A DNA stretch of 64,000 nt from an uncultured Ignavibacteria bacterium (GTDB lineage: Bacteria > Bacteroidota > Ignavibacteria > Tepidaquicellales > Tepidaquicellaceae), in the NCBI GenBank assembly GCA_937924675.1, contig CALEVL010000308.1:14727-78726 (forward strand), in the 5' to 3' direction. Of the stretch, positions 54,237-63,431 are shown one piece after another; position 1 is the stretch's first letter; each line of letters begins with the position of its first letter. The translations under genes were made by a program, and so were the position numbers. Under the pieces are notes generated by a model. The model made no database searches and was not told the origin of the DNA. It worked only from the letters and a program-made list of their open reading frames with translations.

Positions 54237-54623
54237 TTGGAAAAATTCATTAAGCGTCTGATTGTAATTAGCGCTGTCGTATTGTTGATTGGTATTGTCA
54301 CAATGTTCGCAACAGGAAGTAAGCACCTTTTGATTCCGTTTCTTATTGGTTGGTTGATCAGTTTCATCAATACTGTAATCGGCGTTACCGTAATAACAAG
54401 AGCTTTCAAAACAGCAGGTAAAGGATTCTTTAATACCATATTACTTAGCATGGTAGTCAGAATGTTTGCAATCGTTGGTATTGTTGCCCTGCTGATAATC
54501 TTCGTAAAGATCGATAAAGTAAATCTTGCAGTGTCGCTGTTTTTGTTTTACTTTCTTTTCCTGATTCTTGAGATAAACTATCTGCAGTCCGGGACAAAGA
54601 ATAACGAGATTGTATCACAATAA
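54237..54623 (+). CDS. atpI: ATP synthase subunit I-like membrane protein
   Basis: A 128-residue protein with four predicted helices, starting at TTG (54237). Location between atpZ and atpB matches AtpI, an assembly factor for the rotor ring. Sequence conservation in this family is weak; the assignment depends mostly on context. Confidence 0.75.
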   Translation: MEKFIKRLIVISAVVLLIGIVTMFATGSKHLLIPFLIGWLISFINTVIGVTVITRAFKTAGKGFFNTILLSMVVRMFAIVGIVALLIIFVKIDKVNLAVSLFLFYFLFLILEINYLQSGTKNNEIVSQ

Positions 54624-54635
54624 CTAAATCAGAAA

Positions 54636-55547
54636 TTGCGCAGAATAATTCTTTCTACCCGTTCAATCATAAATAAATATTTTCTTCCGGCATTAATTGC
54701 CGTATTCCTCTTAAGTTCAGGTACTTTGTCTGCTTCGGATGATCCGAAGGGCGGCAAAGAAACTCTTGATATAATAGACAAGGTCGTTGATCATCATTAC
54801 ATTGACCTGTATTTCCTTGGGAAGATTCCTCTTCCGCATTTTCATCCTGTTGAGATATTCGGTATAACTTTTGATTTTTCAGTTACGAAATCTCTGGCAA
54901 TGGTAATACTTGCATCGATTATTGCGATTGTCATTCTTGCTTATGCAGCTTCTTCCAATAGGAAGAACAGGGTTCCAAAAGGTATCGGTAATATGATCGA
55001 AGCTGTAGTTGTATTTATCAGAGATGAAATTGTGGTTGCCAATATGGGTAAGGACGGTTTGAAATACATGCCTTTCTTCCTTACACTTTTCTTCTTCATC
55101 CTTATTGCAAACATCATCGGACTCTTTCCGTTTCTTGCACAGCCGACTAAGAATATCAACATAACTGCAGCACTTGCCATAGTTACTTTTATCATGACTC
55201 AGGCAGCCGGCATCAAGGCACACGGATTTGGCGGTTATGTGAAGAATCTTGTTCCTCCTGGAGTACCGACATTTGTACTGCCGATAATGATAGTGGTAGA
55301 GTTCATCGGACTGTTTACAAAGCCCTTCTCACTGATGATGAGGTTGTTTGCAAATATTACTGCCGGTTCGATCATAATCTTTTCACTCATCGGCCTGATC
55401 TTTGTGATGGAATACGCAGGCTCGGTGATTGCAGTGCCTTTTGCGTTGTTCATCTATTTGATGGAAATTTTCATTGCCTTCCTACAGGCATATATTTTTA
55501 CGATGTTGTCAGTTCTGTATATTAATATGGCAAGGCATCATCATTGA
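54636..55547 (+). CDS. atpB: F-type ATP synthase subunit a
   Basis: A 303-residue stator subunit with a signal-like N-terminal extension (to about SASDD), five or six helices, and the conserved region SLMMRLFANITAG with the essential arginine that couples proton entry to the c-ring. Start is TTG at 54636. An N-terminal extended AtpB is usual for the Bacteroidota/Chlorobi group. Confidence 0.93.
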   Translation: MRRIILSTRSIINKYFLPALIAVFLLSSGTLSASDDPKGGKETLDIIDKVVDHHYIDLYFLGKIPLPHFHPVEIFGITFDFSVTKSLAMVILASIIAIVILAYAASSNRKNRVPKGIGNMIEAVVVFIRDEIVVANMGKDGLKYMPFFLTLFFFILIANIIGLFPFLAQPTKNINITAALAIVTFIMTQAAGIKAHGFGGYVKNLVPPGVPTFVLPIMIVVEFIGLFTKPFSLMMRLFANITAGSIIIFSLIGLIFVMEYAGSVIAVPFALFIYLMEIFIAFLQAYIFTMLSVLYINMARHHH

Positions 55548-55605
55548 TTTTTTTTAATAACAAGCAATCAACTTAAACAAAAAACAAAAAGGAGAAATAA
55601 GTAAA

Positions 55606-55827
55606 ATGGATTTAGCATTCTTGGGTGCCGGTATCGGTGCAGGTTTAACGGTTATCGGAGCAGGACTTGGAATCGGCAGACTTGCAGATTCAGCCATGGA
55701 AGCAAGCGGAAGACAACCTGAAGCTCTCGGTGAGATCAGAACATCAATGATCATTGCTGCGGCTCTTATTGAAGGTGTTGCTCTTTTCGGACTTGTTATC
55801 TGTATTCTTCTCGCTACAAAGAGCTGA
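55606..55827 (+). CDS. atpE: F-type ATP synthase subunit c
   Basis: A 73-residue hairpin rotor subunit. Two helices flank the polar loop RQP (36-38), and the ion carboxylate is Glu56 in ALIEGVALF. The glycine after Glu and lack of sodium-type residues suggest proton use. A GGAGAAATAAG ribosome-binding region precedes the ATG. Confidence 0.95.
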   Translation: MDLAFLGAGIGAGLTVIGAGLGIGRLADSAMEASGRQPEALGEIRTSMIIAAALIEGVALFGLVICILLATKS

Positions 55828-55910
55828 TCAGTCCGTTTCGACGCAATTAAAGTTCACGGTGCGGCTGTGTCTGCGCGGTGATACATTGTTAATATAAAAT
55901 TTACCGGATA

Positions 55911-56474
55911 ATGTTTTATTATCTACATTTGCTTTACAATTATTCACTCATTCTTCTCTTCAGTGAGCCGGGAGATGAGAAGCCAATGCTTCTTTCTGTA
56001 AATCCCGGATTGATAATCTGGCAGATCATAATTTTTATTCTGCTATTTTTCATACTCAGGAAGATTGCATGGAAACCGCTTCTTACTTCACTGCATTCAA
56101 GAGAGCAGCTGATAGTTGATACAATTGAGCAGGCCGAAACGCTTAAGAAGGATGCTGAAGGTCTCATTGAGGAGAATAAAAAGAATCTTGCAGAAGCACA
56201 GGCGCATTCAATGAAGATCATCAACGATGCTAAGGAAATGGCAAATAAGATGCGCGATGAGATCCTTCAGAAGTCGCAGGAAGAATCAAGAAAGATGCTG
56301 GACCAGGCAAAGGCAGAGATAACTCAGGAAAAGGAATCAGCCATGGCAGATCTAAGACATGAAGTTTCCGATCTTGCCATCAAGGCTGCCGAGAAGATCA
56401 TGAATGAGAATCTCGATGAAGCCAAGCAGAAGAAGATCGTCAATGACTTCATATCACAGATACCAAGCAATTAA
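55911..56474 (+). CDS. atpF: F-type ATP synthase subunit b
   Basis: A 187-residue peripheral stalk subunit: one N-terminal membrane helix (LIIWQIIIFILLFFIL) followed by a long charged coiled coil. The annotated start is at 55911, but an ATG at 55986 (MLLSVNPGLII) would give the more usual short N-terminus, so the first 25 residues are doubtful. No other b-type gene is present. Confidence 0.88.
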   Translation: MFYYLHLLYNYSLILLFSEPGDEKPMLLSVNPGLIIWQIIIFILLFFILRKIAWKPLLTSLHSREQLIVDTIEQAETLKKDAEGLIEENKKNLAEAQAHSMKIINDAKEMANKMRDEILQKSQEESRKMLDQAKAEITQEKESAMADLRHEVSDLAIKAAEKIMNENLDEAKQKKIVNDFISQIPSN

Positions 56475-56489
56475 TAAATACACGAATAC

Positions 56490-57041
56490 ATGATTTCAAA
56501 AGCCGCAAGGAGATATTCTAACGCGCTTTACAGCATCGCTGATGAAAAATCAAGCGTCAGTGAACTTGCAAAGGATTTCACATACGTTTTGGATCTGATC
56601 GGCAGTAACCGGGAACTTGAACTTTTCTTTCAAAGTCCGGTGATCAACAATGCAAAAAAAGTGGCAGCAGTTAAGGAGATCTTTGGAAACAAGGTTGGAG
56701 ATATGACTATGAACTTTCTTAATCTTCTTATCAAGCGGGGAAGGGAAGCTCTTACAAAGGATATTATGACAGATTTCCTGAATCTCAAAAAAGAGAAAGA
56801 AGGAATTCTTAATGTGAGCGTTAAGTCGGCAATTGCCCTTTCGGAAGATGAGAAGAAATCACTCTCCAAAAAGATTGATGAATATACAGGCAAGAAGAGT
56901 GACATGAAGTATGAAGTTGACAAGTCTATTGTCGGCGGCTTCATAGCAAACATAAATGATACTATTCTCGATGCAAGCATTAAGAGACAGTTGGAAATTT
57001 TAAGAGACAAGTTCAGAAGCGGTGACTATTCAATGAATTGA
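56490..57041 (+). CDS. atpH: F-type ATP synthase subunit delta
   Basis: A 183-residue protein with the OSCP/delta pattern: N-terminal helical domain (RRYSNALYSIADEKSSVSELAKDF) and C-terminal segment KYEVDKSIVGGFIANINDTILDASIKRQLEILRDKF. It joins the stator stalk to the F1 head. Spacing to atpF is 15 bp and to atpA 52 bp. Confidence 0.92.
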   Translation: MISKAARRYSNALYSIADEKSSVSELAKDFTYVLDLIGSNRELELFFQSPVINNAKKVAAVKEIFGNKVGDMTMNFLNLLIKRGREALTKDIMTDFLNLKKEKEGILNVSVKSAIALSEDEKKSLSKKIDEYTGKKSDMKYEVDKSIVGGFIANINDTILDASIKRQLEILRDKFRSGDYSMN

Positions 57042-57093
57042 GCTGCAAAGACAATTTTTTAACAAAGTAAGAAAAATTCAAAAAGAATAAATA

Positions 57094-58617
57094 ATGGCAG
57101 AGGTAAAATCAGACGAAATTTCTGCGATACTAAGAAGGCAGTTAGCAGGATTTGAAACGGAAGTGGATGTGTATGATGTCGGAACGGTGCTTTATGTTGG
57201 TGACGGTGTAGCAAGAGTTTACGGGCTGTTCAAATGCGAAGCAGGCGAGCTGATCGAATTTCCAAACGGAGTGTTTGGCATTGCTCTTAATCTTGAAGAG
57301 GATAATGTAGGATGTATTCTGTTCGGTGAATCATCACTCGTAAAAGAAGGTGATCAGGTGAAGAGAACCGGTAGAATCGCTTCAATGCCTGTGGGTGAAG
57401 AGATGCTCGGTAGAGTCATCAATCCGCTCGGACAGCCGATTGACGGTAAAGGTGAGATCAAGACTGATAAGTTTCTTCCGCTCGAAAGGAAAGCTCTCGG
57501 TGTTATTCAAAGACAGCCGGTGAAAGAACCTCTGCAAACAGGTATCAAGGCGGTTGACGCGATGATCCCGATCGGCAGGGGACAAAGAGAACTTATAATC
57601 GGTGACAGGCAGACCGGAAAGACTGCAGTTGCCGTTGATGCAATAATCAACCAGAAAGGCAAAGGAGTATTTTGCATTTATGTTGCTATCGGGCAGAAGG
57701 GTTCTACCGTAGCACAGGTGGTAAAGAGTCTTCAGGATTCCGGAGCAATGGAATACTCGACAGTTATTTCCGCAACTGCTTCAGACCCTGCACCGATGCA
57801 GTATATCGCAGCATTTGCCGGAGCTACACTTGGTGAATATTTTAGAGATTCAGGAAGACATGCGCTTGTTGTATATGATGATCTTTCCAAACAGGCGGCA
57901 TCTTACAGAGAAGTTTCGCTTCTTCTGAGAAGACCTCCGGGCAGAGAAGCATATCCGGGAGATGTATTCTATCTTCACTCAAGACTGCTTGAAAGAGCTT
58001 CAAAACTCTCCGATGATCTCGGCGGCGGAAGCTTAACAGCATTGCCGGTTATTGAAACTCAGGCAGGTGACGTATCTGCATATATTCCGACTAACGTTAT
58101 CTCAATTACTGACGGACAGATATATCTAGAACCAAATCTCTTCAACGCAGGCATAAGACCGGCTATCAACGTTGGTATCTCGGTATCAAGAGTTGGTGGA
58201 AATGCTCAGATCAAAGCGATGAAGAAGATTGCGGGTACACTAAGACTTGATCTTGCACAGTTCAGGGAACTTGAGGCCTTTGCGAAATTCGGTTCGGATC
58301 TTGATAAGTCAACACTTCAACAGTTGAGAAGAGGTGAGAGACTTGTGGAAATACTCAAGCAGAAACAATACTCTCCAATGCCTGTTGAGAACCAGGTTGC
58401 TATAATATTTGCTGCAACCAAAGGATATCTGGATGAGATTCCGGTCAGTGAAGTTCAAAGGTATCAGGCAGACTTCCTTCAGGAGATGGAAAATCTCAAT
58501 GGTGATGTATTGGATGCAATAAGAAATGAAAAGGATCTCTCGGAAAAGACAACTGAGAAGTTGGTTTCAGTTCTTAAAGATTTCACAGAAAGATTCAAGA
58601 CAACTGTCAGACAATAA
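57094..58617 (+). CDS. atpA: F-type ATP synthase subunit alpha
   Basis: A 507-residue non-catalytic F1 subunit with the P-loop GDRQTGKT (170-177), the central [30 protein letters not shown] signature and normal length. It binds nucleotides and forms the hexameric head with beta, whose gene is elsewhere in this genome. Confidence 0.97.
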   Translation: MAEVKSDEISAILRRQLAGFETEVDVYDVGTVLYVGDGVARVYGLFKCEAGELIEFPNGVFGIALNLEEDNVGCILFGESSLVKEGDQVKRTGRIASMPVGEEMLGRVINPLGQPIDGKGEIKTDKFLPLERKALGVIQRQPVKEPLQTGIKAVDAMIPIGRGQRELIIGDRQTGKTAVAVDAIINQKGKGVFCIYVAIGQKGSTVAQVVKSLQDSGAMEYSTVISATASDPAPMQYIAAFAGATLGEYFRDSGRHALVVYDDLSKQAASYREVSLLLRRPPGREAYPGDVFYLHSRLLERASKLSDDLGGGSLTALPVIETQAGDVSAYIPTNVISITDGQIYLEPNLFNAGIRPAINVGISVSRVGGNAQIKAMKKIAGTLRLDLAQFRELEAFAKFGSDLDKSTLQQLRRGERLVEILKQKQYSPMPVENQVAIIFAATKGYLDEIPVSEVQRYQADFLQEMENLNGDVLDAIRNEKDLSEKTTEKLVSVLKDFTERFKTTVRQ

Positions 58618-58637
58618 ATCTAAATTACTGACCTGAA

Positions 58638-59510
58638 TTGGCAACACTAAATGAGTTAAAGATTCGAATTGGCGGCATCAAAGGCACGCAGAAGATTACC
58701 AGAGCTATGAAGATGGTTTCTTCAGCGAAGCTTCGCCGCGCACAGGACATGATTATATCTGCAAGGCCGTATGCAAGAAAAGTCAATGAAATGCTGACTC
58801 AGCTTGCAGATGCTGTCGGCAGTGAAGGAATTGATGATTTGCTTGAACAAAGAGAGGTCAAGAGAACATGCGTTGTGATCGTATCGGCTGACAAAGGTCT
58901 CGCCGGTTCATTCAATGCAAACATAATAAGAAACGGATTCAATCATGTCGAAGAACTTGGTTCTAAGACAAAGGTTATTACGGTTGGGAAGAAAGCGACT
59001 GACGCTCTGAAGAAAAAGGATTACAATGTTATTAGAACTTATCCCGGAATATTCAATCATCTGACGCTTGAACAATCAAATGAAATTGTCAACTTCCTTG
59101 TTGACGGATTCAGACGAAAAGAATTTGATGCAGTTGATATAGTTTACAACGAATTCAAGTCCATTGCTAAACAGGTTGTTGTTAAAGAGCAATTTCTCCC
59201 GTTGAAAAGCACGCATGCTGAAAAGAAAGATAAGGCCACAACAGCCGGTGATTATATCTTTGAACCGGATAAAGTAGAGATACTTCGTTACTTGATACCG
59301 AAGCACTTAAGAGTTCAATTCTGGAAAGTTCTGCTTGAATCAAATGCGGCTGAACAGGCGGCAAGAATGACTGCTATGGAAACTGCAACCAAGAATGCTT
59401 CAGATCTGCTTCAGCTTCTTGAGCTTTCATACAATCAGGCAAGACAGGCAGCGATCACTAAGGAAATTCTTGAGATAGTCGGCGGCGCAGAAGCGCTTAA
59501 GGATGTCTGA
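58638..59510 (+). CDS. atpG: F-type ATP synthase subunit gamma
   Basis: A 290-residue central-shaft subunit. The N-terminal helix contains IRIGGIKGTQKITRAMKMVSSAKLRRAQ, and the C-terminal helix has SELSYNQARQAAITKEILEIVGGAEAL; both match the family. The start is TTG at 58638. It is the last gene of the operon; atpD and atpC are not here. Confidence 0.95.
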   Translation: MATLNELKIRIGGIKGTQKITRAMKMVSSAKLRRAQDMIISARPYARKVNEMLTQLADAVGSEGIDDLLEQREVKRTCVVIVSADKGLAGSFNANIIRNGFNHVEELGSKTKVITVGKKATDALKKKDYNVIRTYPGIFNHLTLEQSNEIVNFLVDGFRRKEFDAVDIVYNEFKSIAKQVVVKEQFLPLKSTHAEKKDKATTAGDYIFEPDKVEILRYLIPKHLRVQFWKVLLESNAAEQAARMTAMETATKNASDLLQLLELSYNQARQAAITKEILEIVGGAEALKDV

Positions 59511-59539
59511 CATTAATTATTATAGATGTTGATATGATT

Positions 59540-59573
59540 TCCCGGCTGAAGAATTTTGGCCGGGATTTTTTTT
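59540..59573 (+). terminator. Terminator of the ATP synthase operon
   Basis: TCCCGGC (59540-59546) pairs with GCCGGGA (59559-59565) around a 12-base loop, followed by eight T residues. It is about 30 bases past the atpG stop. Confidence 0.85.
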
Positions 59574-59847
59574 CAGCAAAAAGTCATATCGGGGAAGTTG
59601 AAGCCAACATTTTCTCCTTGTAAAGGTGGCAGGGGGGTTGAGGAGAACATGCTACGAAAGTTGAAACTTACTTTCTATTTGGAAGAAACTATTCTCAACA
59701 AGGAACTTTACATGACCTCTCCCCCCGGCCCCCTCTCCAAATAGAGAGGGGGGATTAATGACATATAGAGAAAGTTAAAACCAAGTCAGAATCTTTCTTG
59801 CATTTCAAAAACTCTGACTGAATCAAATTGAATTAAACAACTCATCC
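59574..59847. other. Intergenic region with a purine/pyrimidine hairpin
   Basis: This gap has no gene. CCCCCTCTC (59729-59737), loop CAAATA, GAGAGGGGG (59744-59752) form a perfect 9-bp stem. A nearby TGGCAGGGGGGTT (59627-59639) recurs at about 63299. It resembles scattered repeat sequences rather than a coding region. Confidence 0.5.
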
Positions 59848-60954
59848 ATGAAACTATTCACACCATACACATTCAAAAGCTCCGGCAAGACTTCAAAGAA
59901 CCGAATCGCACTTGCACCAATGACAAATCTTCAAAGCAATGACGACGGAACTCTGAGCGATGATGAATTCAACTTTCTTGTAAGAAGAGCAAAGGAAGAT
60001 TTTGGAATAATCATCACCTGCGCTTCTCACGTCTCTGCAGACGGGCAGGGATGGAAAGGGGAGCTTGGAATATTTGACGACAAGCATCTTGCAGGACTCA
60101 CAAGACTAGCGGACGGAATTCATCAGTACGGGAGTCTTGGAATAGTTCAAATCTTTCACGGCGGAGCGCGCAGTCCGGAAGCGCTTACCGGCAAGCAGCC
60201 ATGGAGCGCAAGCGCGCACACAATAGGCAGTGCTGGAAAAGAAACACAGATTCGCGAAGCAACCGAAGATGATATCGAAAGAACCATCGAGGCATTCGTG
60301 CATGCCGCAGGGCGTGCATACAAAGCGGGGTTTGACGGAGTCGAACTTCACGGTGCGCATGGTTATCTGCTGCATCAGTTCTTAAGCACACTTACAAACA
60401 AGCGTACTGACAAGTGGGGCGGCGATCGTGAGAACAGGTTTCGACTGCTTCTTACAGCCTTCAGAAACATCAAATCAACTGTTCCCTCATCATTCATGGT
60501 TGGTGTTCGCCTTTCTCCTGAAGACAAGCACGGATTCAAGGGCATTGATTTTGATGAAGCTCTTGATCTTGCAGAAATACTTTCCAAAGAGGGAACAGAC
60601 TTTATACATGTTTCTCCGTGGGATGCATTCAAGAAGCCGGAGAAATATCCGGAAGGCGAAAAGACCATTGTAGAAATTTACAGAGAGAGGTTGCCTCAAG
60701 AAGTGCCTGTTTTGGTGGCCGGAGAAATATGGAGTTCTGCGGATGCCGAAAGAGCATTGGAACTCGGAGCGGATATAGTTGCACTCGGAAAGTCTGCCAT
60801 CGGGAATCCCGATTGGGCAGTAAGAGCCCGTGATAGAAGCTATCAGCCGCAGAAGCCGCCATACTCAGTTCAGCAGTTGCGTGAAGCAAGTCTCGGCGAG
60901 GCATTTGTCGGATACATGAGCCGCTGGCCGGGATTTGTGGAAGGGGAGAAGTAG
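59848..60954 (+). CDS. Old yellow enzyme family NADH:flavin oxidoreductase
   Basis: A 368-residue FMN-binding TIM-barrel. N-terminal NRIALAPMTN, QIFHGGARSP and the signature GFDGVELHGAHGYLLHQFLS are the OYE/2,4-dienoyl reductase-type marks. Such enzymes reduce activated double bonds of enones and xenobiotics. The substrate is not predictable. It is a single gene between the ATP synthase terminator and a hairpin region. Confidence 0.9.
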   Translation: MKLFTPYTFKSSGKTSKNRIALAPMTNLQSNDDGTLSDDEFNFLVRRAKEDFGIIITCASHVSADGQGWKGELGIFDDKHLAGLTRLADGIHQYGSLGIVQIFHGGARSPEALTGKQPWSASAHTIGSAGKETQIREATEDDIERTIEAFVHAAGRAYKAGFDGVELHGAHGYLLHQFLSTLTNKRTDKWGGDRENRFRLLLTAFRNIKSTVPSSFMVGVRLSPEDKHGFKGIDFDEALDLAEILSKEGTDFIHVSPWDAFKKPEKYPEGEKTIVEIYRERLPQEVPVLVAGEIWSSADAERALELGADIVALGKSAIGNPDWAVRARDRSYQPQKPPYSVQQLREASLGEAFVGYMSRWPGFVEGEK

Positions 60955-61022
60955 GGAGCAGAATTTTTCGTGTAGCCGGATGTACTTGAAAGTCACGTCG
61001 CCAAAAGGAGCAAGAAGATCTA

Positions 61023-61180
61023 AGCCCGAAGGGCTGGCAAGATTATAGCGTTGAGTACATCAAGTAATCTAACCCCGTAGGGGTGATATTATTTCTTGCA
61101 TAAAGCAATGTCACCCCGTCGGGGTTATATACATTTCAATTGTTGAACTATAATCATTACACCCCTTCGGGGTTTTTGTA
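61023..61180. repeat. Nested hairpin repeat cluster
   Basis: Four mini-hairpins follow one another: AGCCCGAAGGGCT (61023-61035), AACCCCGTAGGGGTGA (61071-61086), TCACCCCGTCGGGGTT (61111-61126), ACACCCCTTCGGGGTT (61160-61175). The second and third are also inverted copies of each other with one mismatch, so the whole can fold as a cruciform. This is like REP-type repeats. The 99-codon frame at 61140-61439 overlaps it and looks spurious. Confidence 0.75.
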
Positions 61181-61776
61181 TTTTTCCTACGTCAGCGTTT
61201 CCACTCTTTTGTCATGTGGTTTCATGATTTCCGTCCCGGCACATACCGTATTATTGCGTAAGGAAGAAATATCAGACGCTATAAGGAAATTCTTACCGAC
61301 CGGCATCCTTGAATCATTTCATATTCAGGTTGACTCAGAAGTCGGCAACTCAAATTCAAAGAATCAACTCGCTATTCCTTTTCACTTAAAACATAGAAAC
61401 CCTGACTTTATTCGTGCATTCGTGGCAGCTAACAGTTAAATAAGCATAATGTGAAAAGCGGAATTGTTTATTTAGAAAGTGTAAGTTAGTTTGGTTTCGA
61501 TTTAATGAAGTGAATACATACGTCAATGCCGTTGGCAAACTCTACGGTGGACAAGAATTGAAATTGTTTCAAAACAAGAGTGTCATTAGTATTAGAGAGG
61601 GAAAGCATTAGTAATTGATTGTGAAGACCATGTGAGTTAATTATCCGATCTAAAATGAATCGGAGCCATAAAAAGATATTGTGATATCAACTTCACGCAG
61701 TTTCTATATACTAATCAGCAATCTAAATAATCTAAAAGTGTTTGAGTTGAGTAATGCCTTTTTTCTGACACAGTAA
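61181..61776. other. Intergenic region, no feature supported
   Basis: About 600 bases with no credible gene. The open frame crossing its start begins in the hairpin cluster and has no ribosome-binding site. No RNA gene or terminator was recognised. Confidence 0.5.
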
Positions 61777-63009
61777 ATGAAAATTCATTGGAGTAAAGCA
61801 AGTCTCGCATTTCTGTTTATAGTCGCACTCATAGGTACATTGCTTCGTTCAACTTTCCTGATAACGATCCCGTTTGAATACCAAAATCTTATTCACGCAC
61901 ATTCTCATGTTGCATTTCAGGGTTGGATATATACTTTGATGATGCTTCTGTTAACTGAATTCTTTTTGAAAAAAAATCAAATCAGCAAAGGACGTTATCC
62001 GTTACAGTTTAAGTTAACAATTGTGGTTATTATTGGTGTCCTGGTCTCGTTTTCATTGCAGGGTTATGGCCTTTACTCCATAACTGTTTCTACAATGTTT
62101 CAGTTTTTGAACTACTGGTTCGTTTACAGTTTTCTCAGAGACACAAAGCTTGTTCATGAAGATTCTGCAAATCCCGTTTCACTGCTATTCGTCAAAACCG
62201 GACTCTGGCTTGGATTGCTTTCAACACTGCTTCCGGTTGGCATAGGAGTCTTATCAGCGAAAGGGCTTAGCGGAACTGAGATTTATAACTCCTTCATATA
62301 TACTTTTCTGCATCTCCAATACAATGGCTGGTTTCTCTTTGTCGCGTTAGGATTCTTCTATAAATTTCTTGAAAGCAACAATGTCCGGTACAACAGGAAA
62401 AATGCTTTTAAATTCTACCTGCTTTTTACTGTTGCAGTGATACCGGCAATTGCTCTTTCATTTATGGGTTTGAGTTTTTCAAATTATGTTCTTCTTCCGG
62501 CATATATTGCTGCCGGATTGCAATGGCTGGGATTACTTTATTTCCTTAAATCGTTTACAGGCAAACTTAATACATTGCTGATTCAAAAATCCAAATGGAT
62601 TCGGATGTATCTCCTGGTTTTTCTGATTTCCTTTTATCTAAAAGTAGCCTTGCAATGCCTTTCCGCCTTTCCAGGATTCAAAGAGTTTTCATTTCACAAT
62701 AAGTCTGTTATCATTGCCTACTTGCATCTCAGTCTGATAGGAGTTATTTCATTCCTGTTTTTGGGTATGATGATTGAACTGAAATGGTTGAAGATTAACA
62801 GACTAAGCATTGCCGGGAGTGTGCTCTTAATCTCAGGGTTTTTGATTACAGAATCTCTGCTCGTGCTAAACGGATTGGCTTTGTACTTTGAACCTGTTGC
62901 TCTTTCAATTTGGAGCTTTGTAATGGTACTTGGAATATTGTGTCTCATGTTAAGTAAGAGTGAATTGGCCGGACCATACGCACAAGCAGCACATCCAATA
63001 GAAGAATAA
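61777..63009 (+). CDS. Polytopic membrane protein with conserved-looking histidine motifs
   Basis: A 410-residue protein of about 11-12 hydrophobic helices and no large soluble domain. Histidines sit in the membrane segments in the pattern HAHSHVAFQGW (H40, H42, H44), FLHLQYNGW (H179) and YLHLSLIG (H317). Similar spacing of H-x-GW motifs occurs in heme-copper oxidase subunit I and NnrS-like proteins, so it may bind heme or a metal, but no family assignment is secure. The ATG start follows a long intergenic region. Confidence 0.65.
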   Translation: MKIHWSKASLAFLFIVALIGTLLRSTFLITIPFEYQNLIHAHSHVAFQGWIYTLMMLLLTEFFLKKNQISKGRYPLQFKLTIVVIIGVLVSFSLQGYGLYSITVSTMFQFLNYWFVYSFLRDTKLVHEDSANPVSLLFVKTGLWLGLLSTLLPVGIGVLSAKGLSGTEIYNSFIYTFLHLQYNGWFLFVALGFFYKFLESNNVRYNRKNAFKFYLLFTVAVIPAIALSFMGLSFSNYVLLPAYIAAGLQWLGLLYFLKSFTGKLNTLLIQKSKWIRMYLLVFLISFYLKVALQCLSAFPGFKEFSFHNKSVIIAYLHLSLIGVISFLFLGMMIELKWLKINRLSIAGSVLLISGFLITESLLVLNGLALYFEPVALSIWSFVMVLGILCLMLSKSELAGPYAQAAHPIEE

Positions 63010-63431
63010 CAGTAAGGTCTGTAAATGTTTTCCCATCCAAATAAATGTGTTTCAACTAAGAACTCTAAGTGACCTCTCCCACGGTCCCGCATTTTAGGAA
63101 TGTAATTTTTTGGTCTCGGCGATGGCGTCTCCACGTTGTTTTATTGTGGTGTCGTTACTTTCGTCCCGATACAAATCTTAGAAGTGTGTCAGAACGTCTG
63201 CCTGTTGCAGGGATGACATTCTTGGCTGTGTGAATGTTCACAAAGAAACCAGTGTATGTTAGGCAAAAGTTCTAGTTTTGAGACAGCCTGAGTTTCATTG
63301 GCAGGGGGGTTATCAGGAGCAGACCAAGTAACTCAATCCCACAAATAAGAATCATTTGAGCAAAGCATTTTCAAACGCAAATCCGTAAATTTGCTCCTTT
63401 CAAAAGCCATCAATAATTCAATTCACAGATA
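63010..63431. other. Intergenic region with a possible -7 promoter element
   Basis: No gene is seen in these 422 bases. TAAATTTG at 63386-63393 matches the -7 TAnnTTTG element and is 38 bases before the following GTG start, but no clear -33 element is found. A TGGCAGGGGGGTT (about 63299) echoes the repeat near 59627. Confidence 0.35.

Noticed and set aside
61140..61439. 99-codon frame after the hairpin cluster
   Set aside because: It starts inside the repeat, has no ribosome-binding site and shows no recognised domain.
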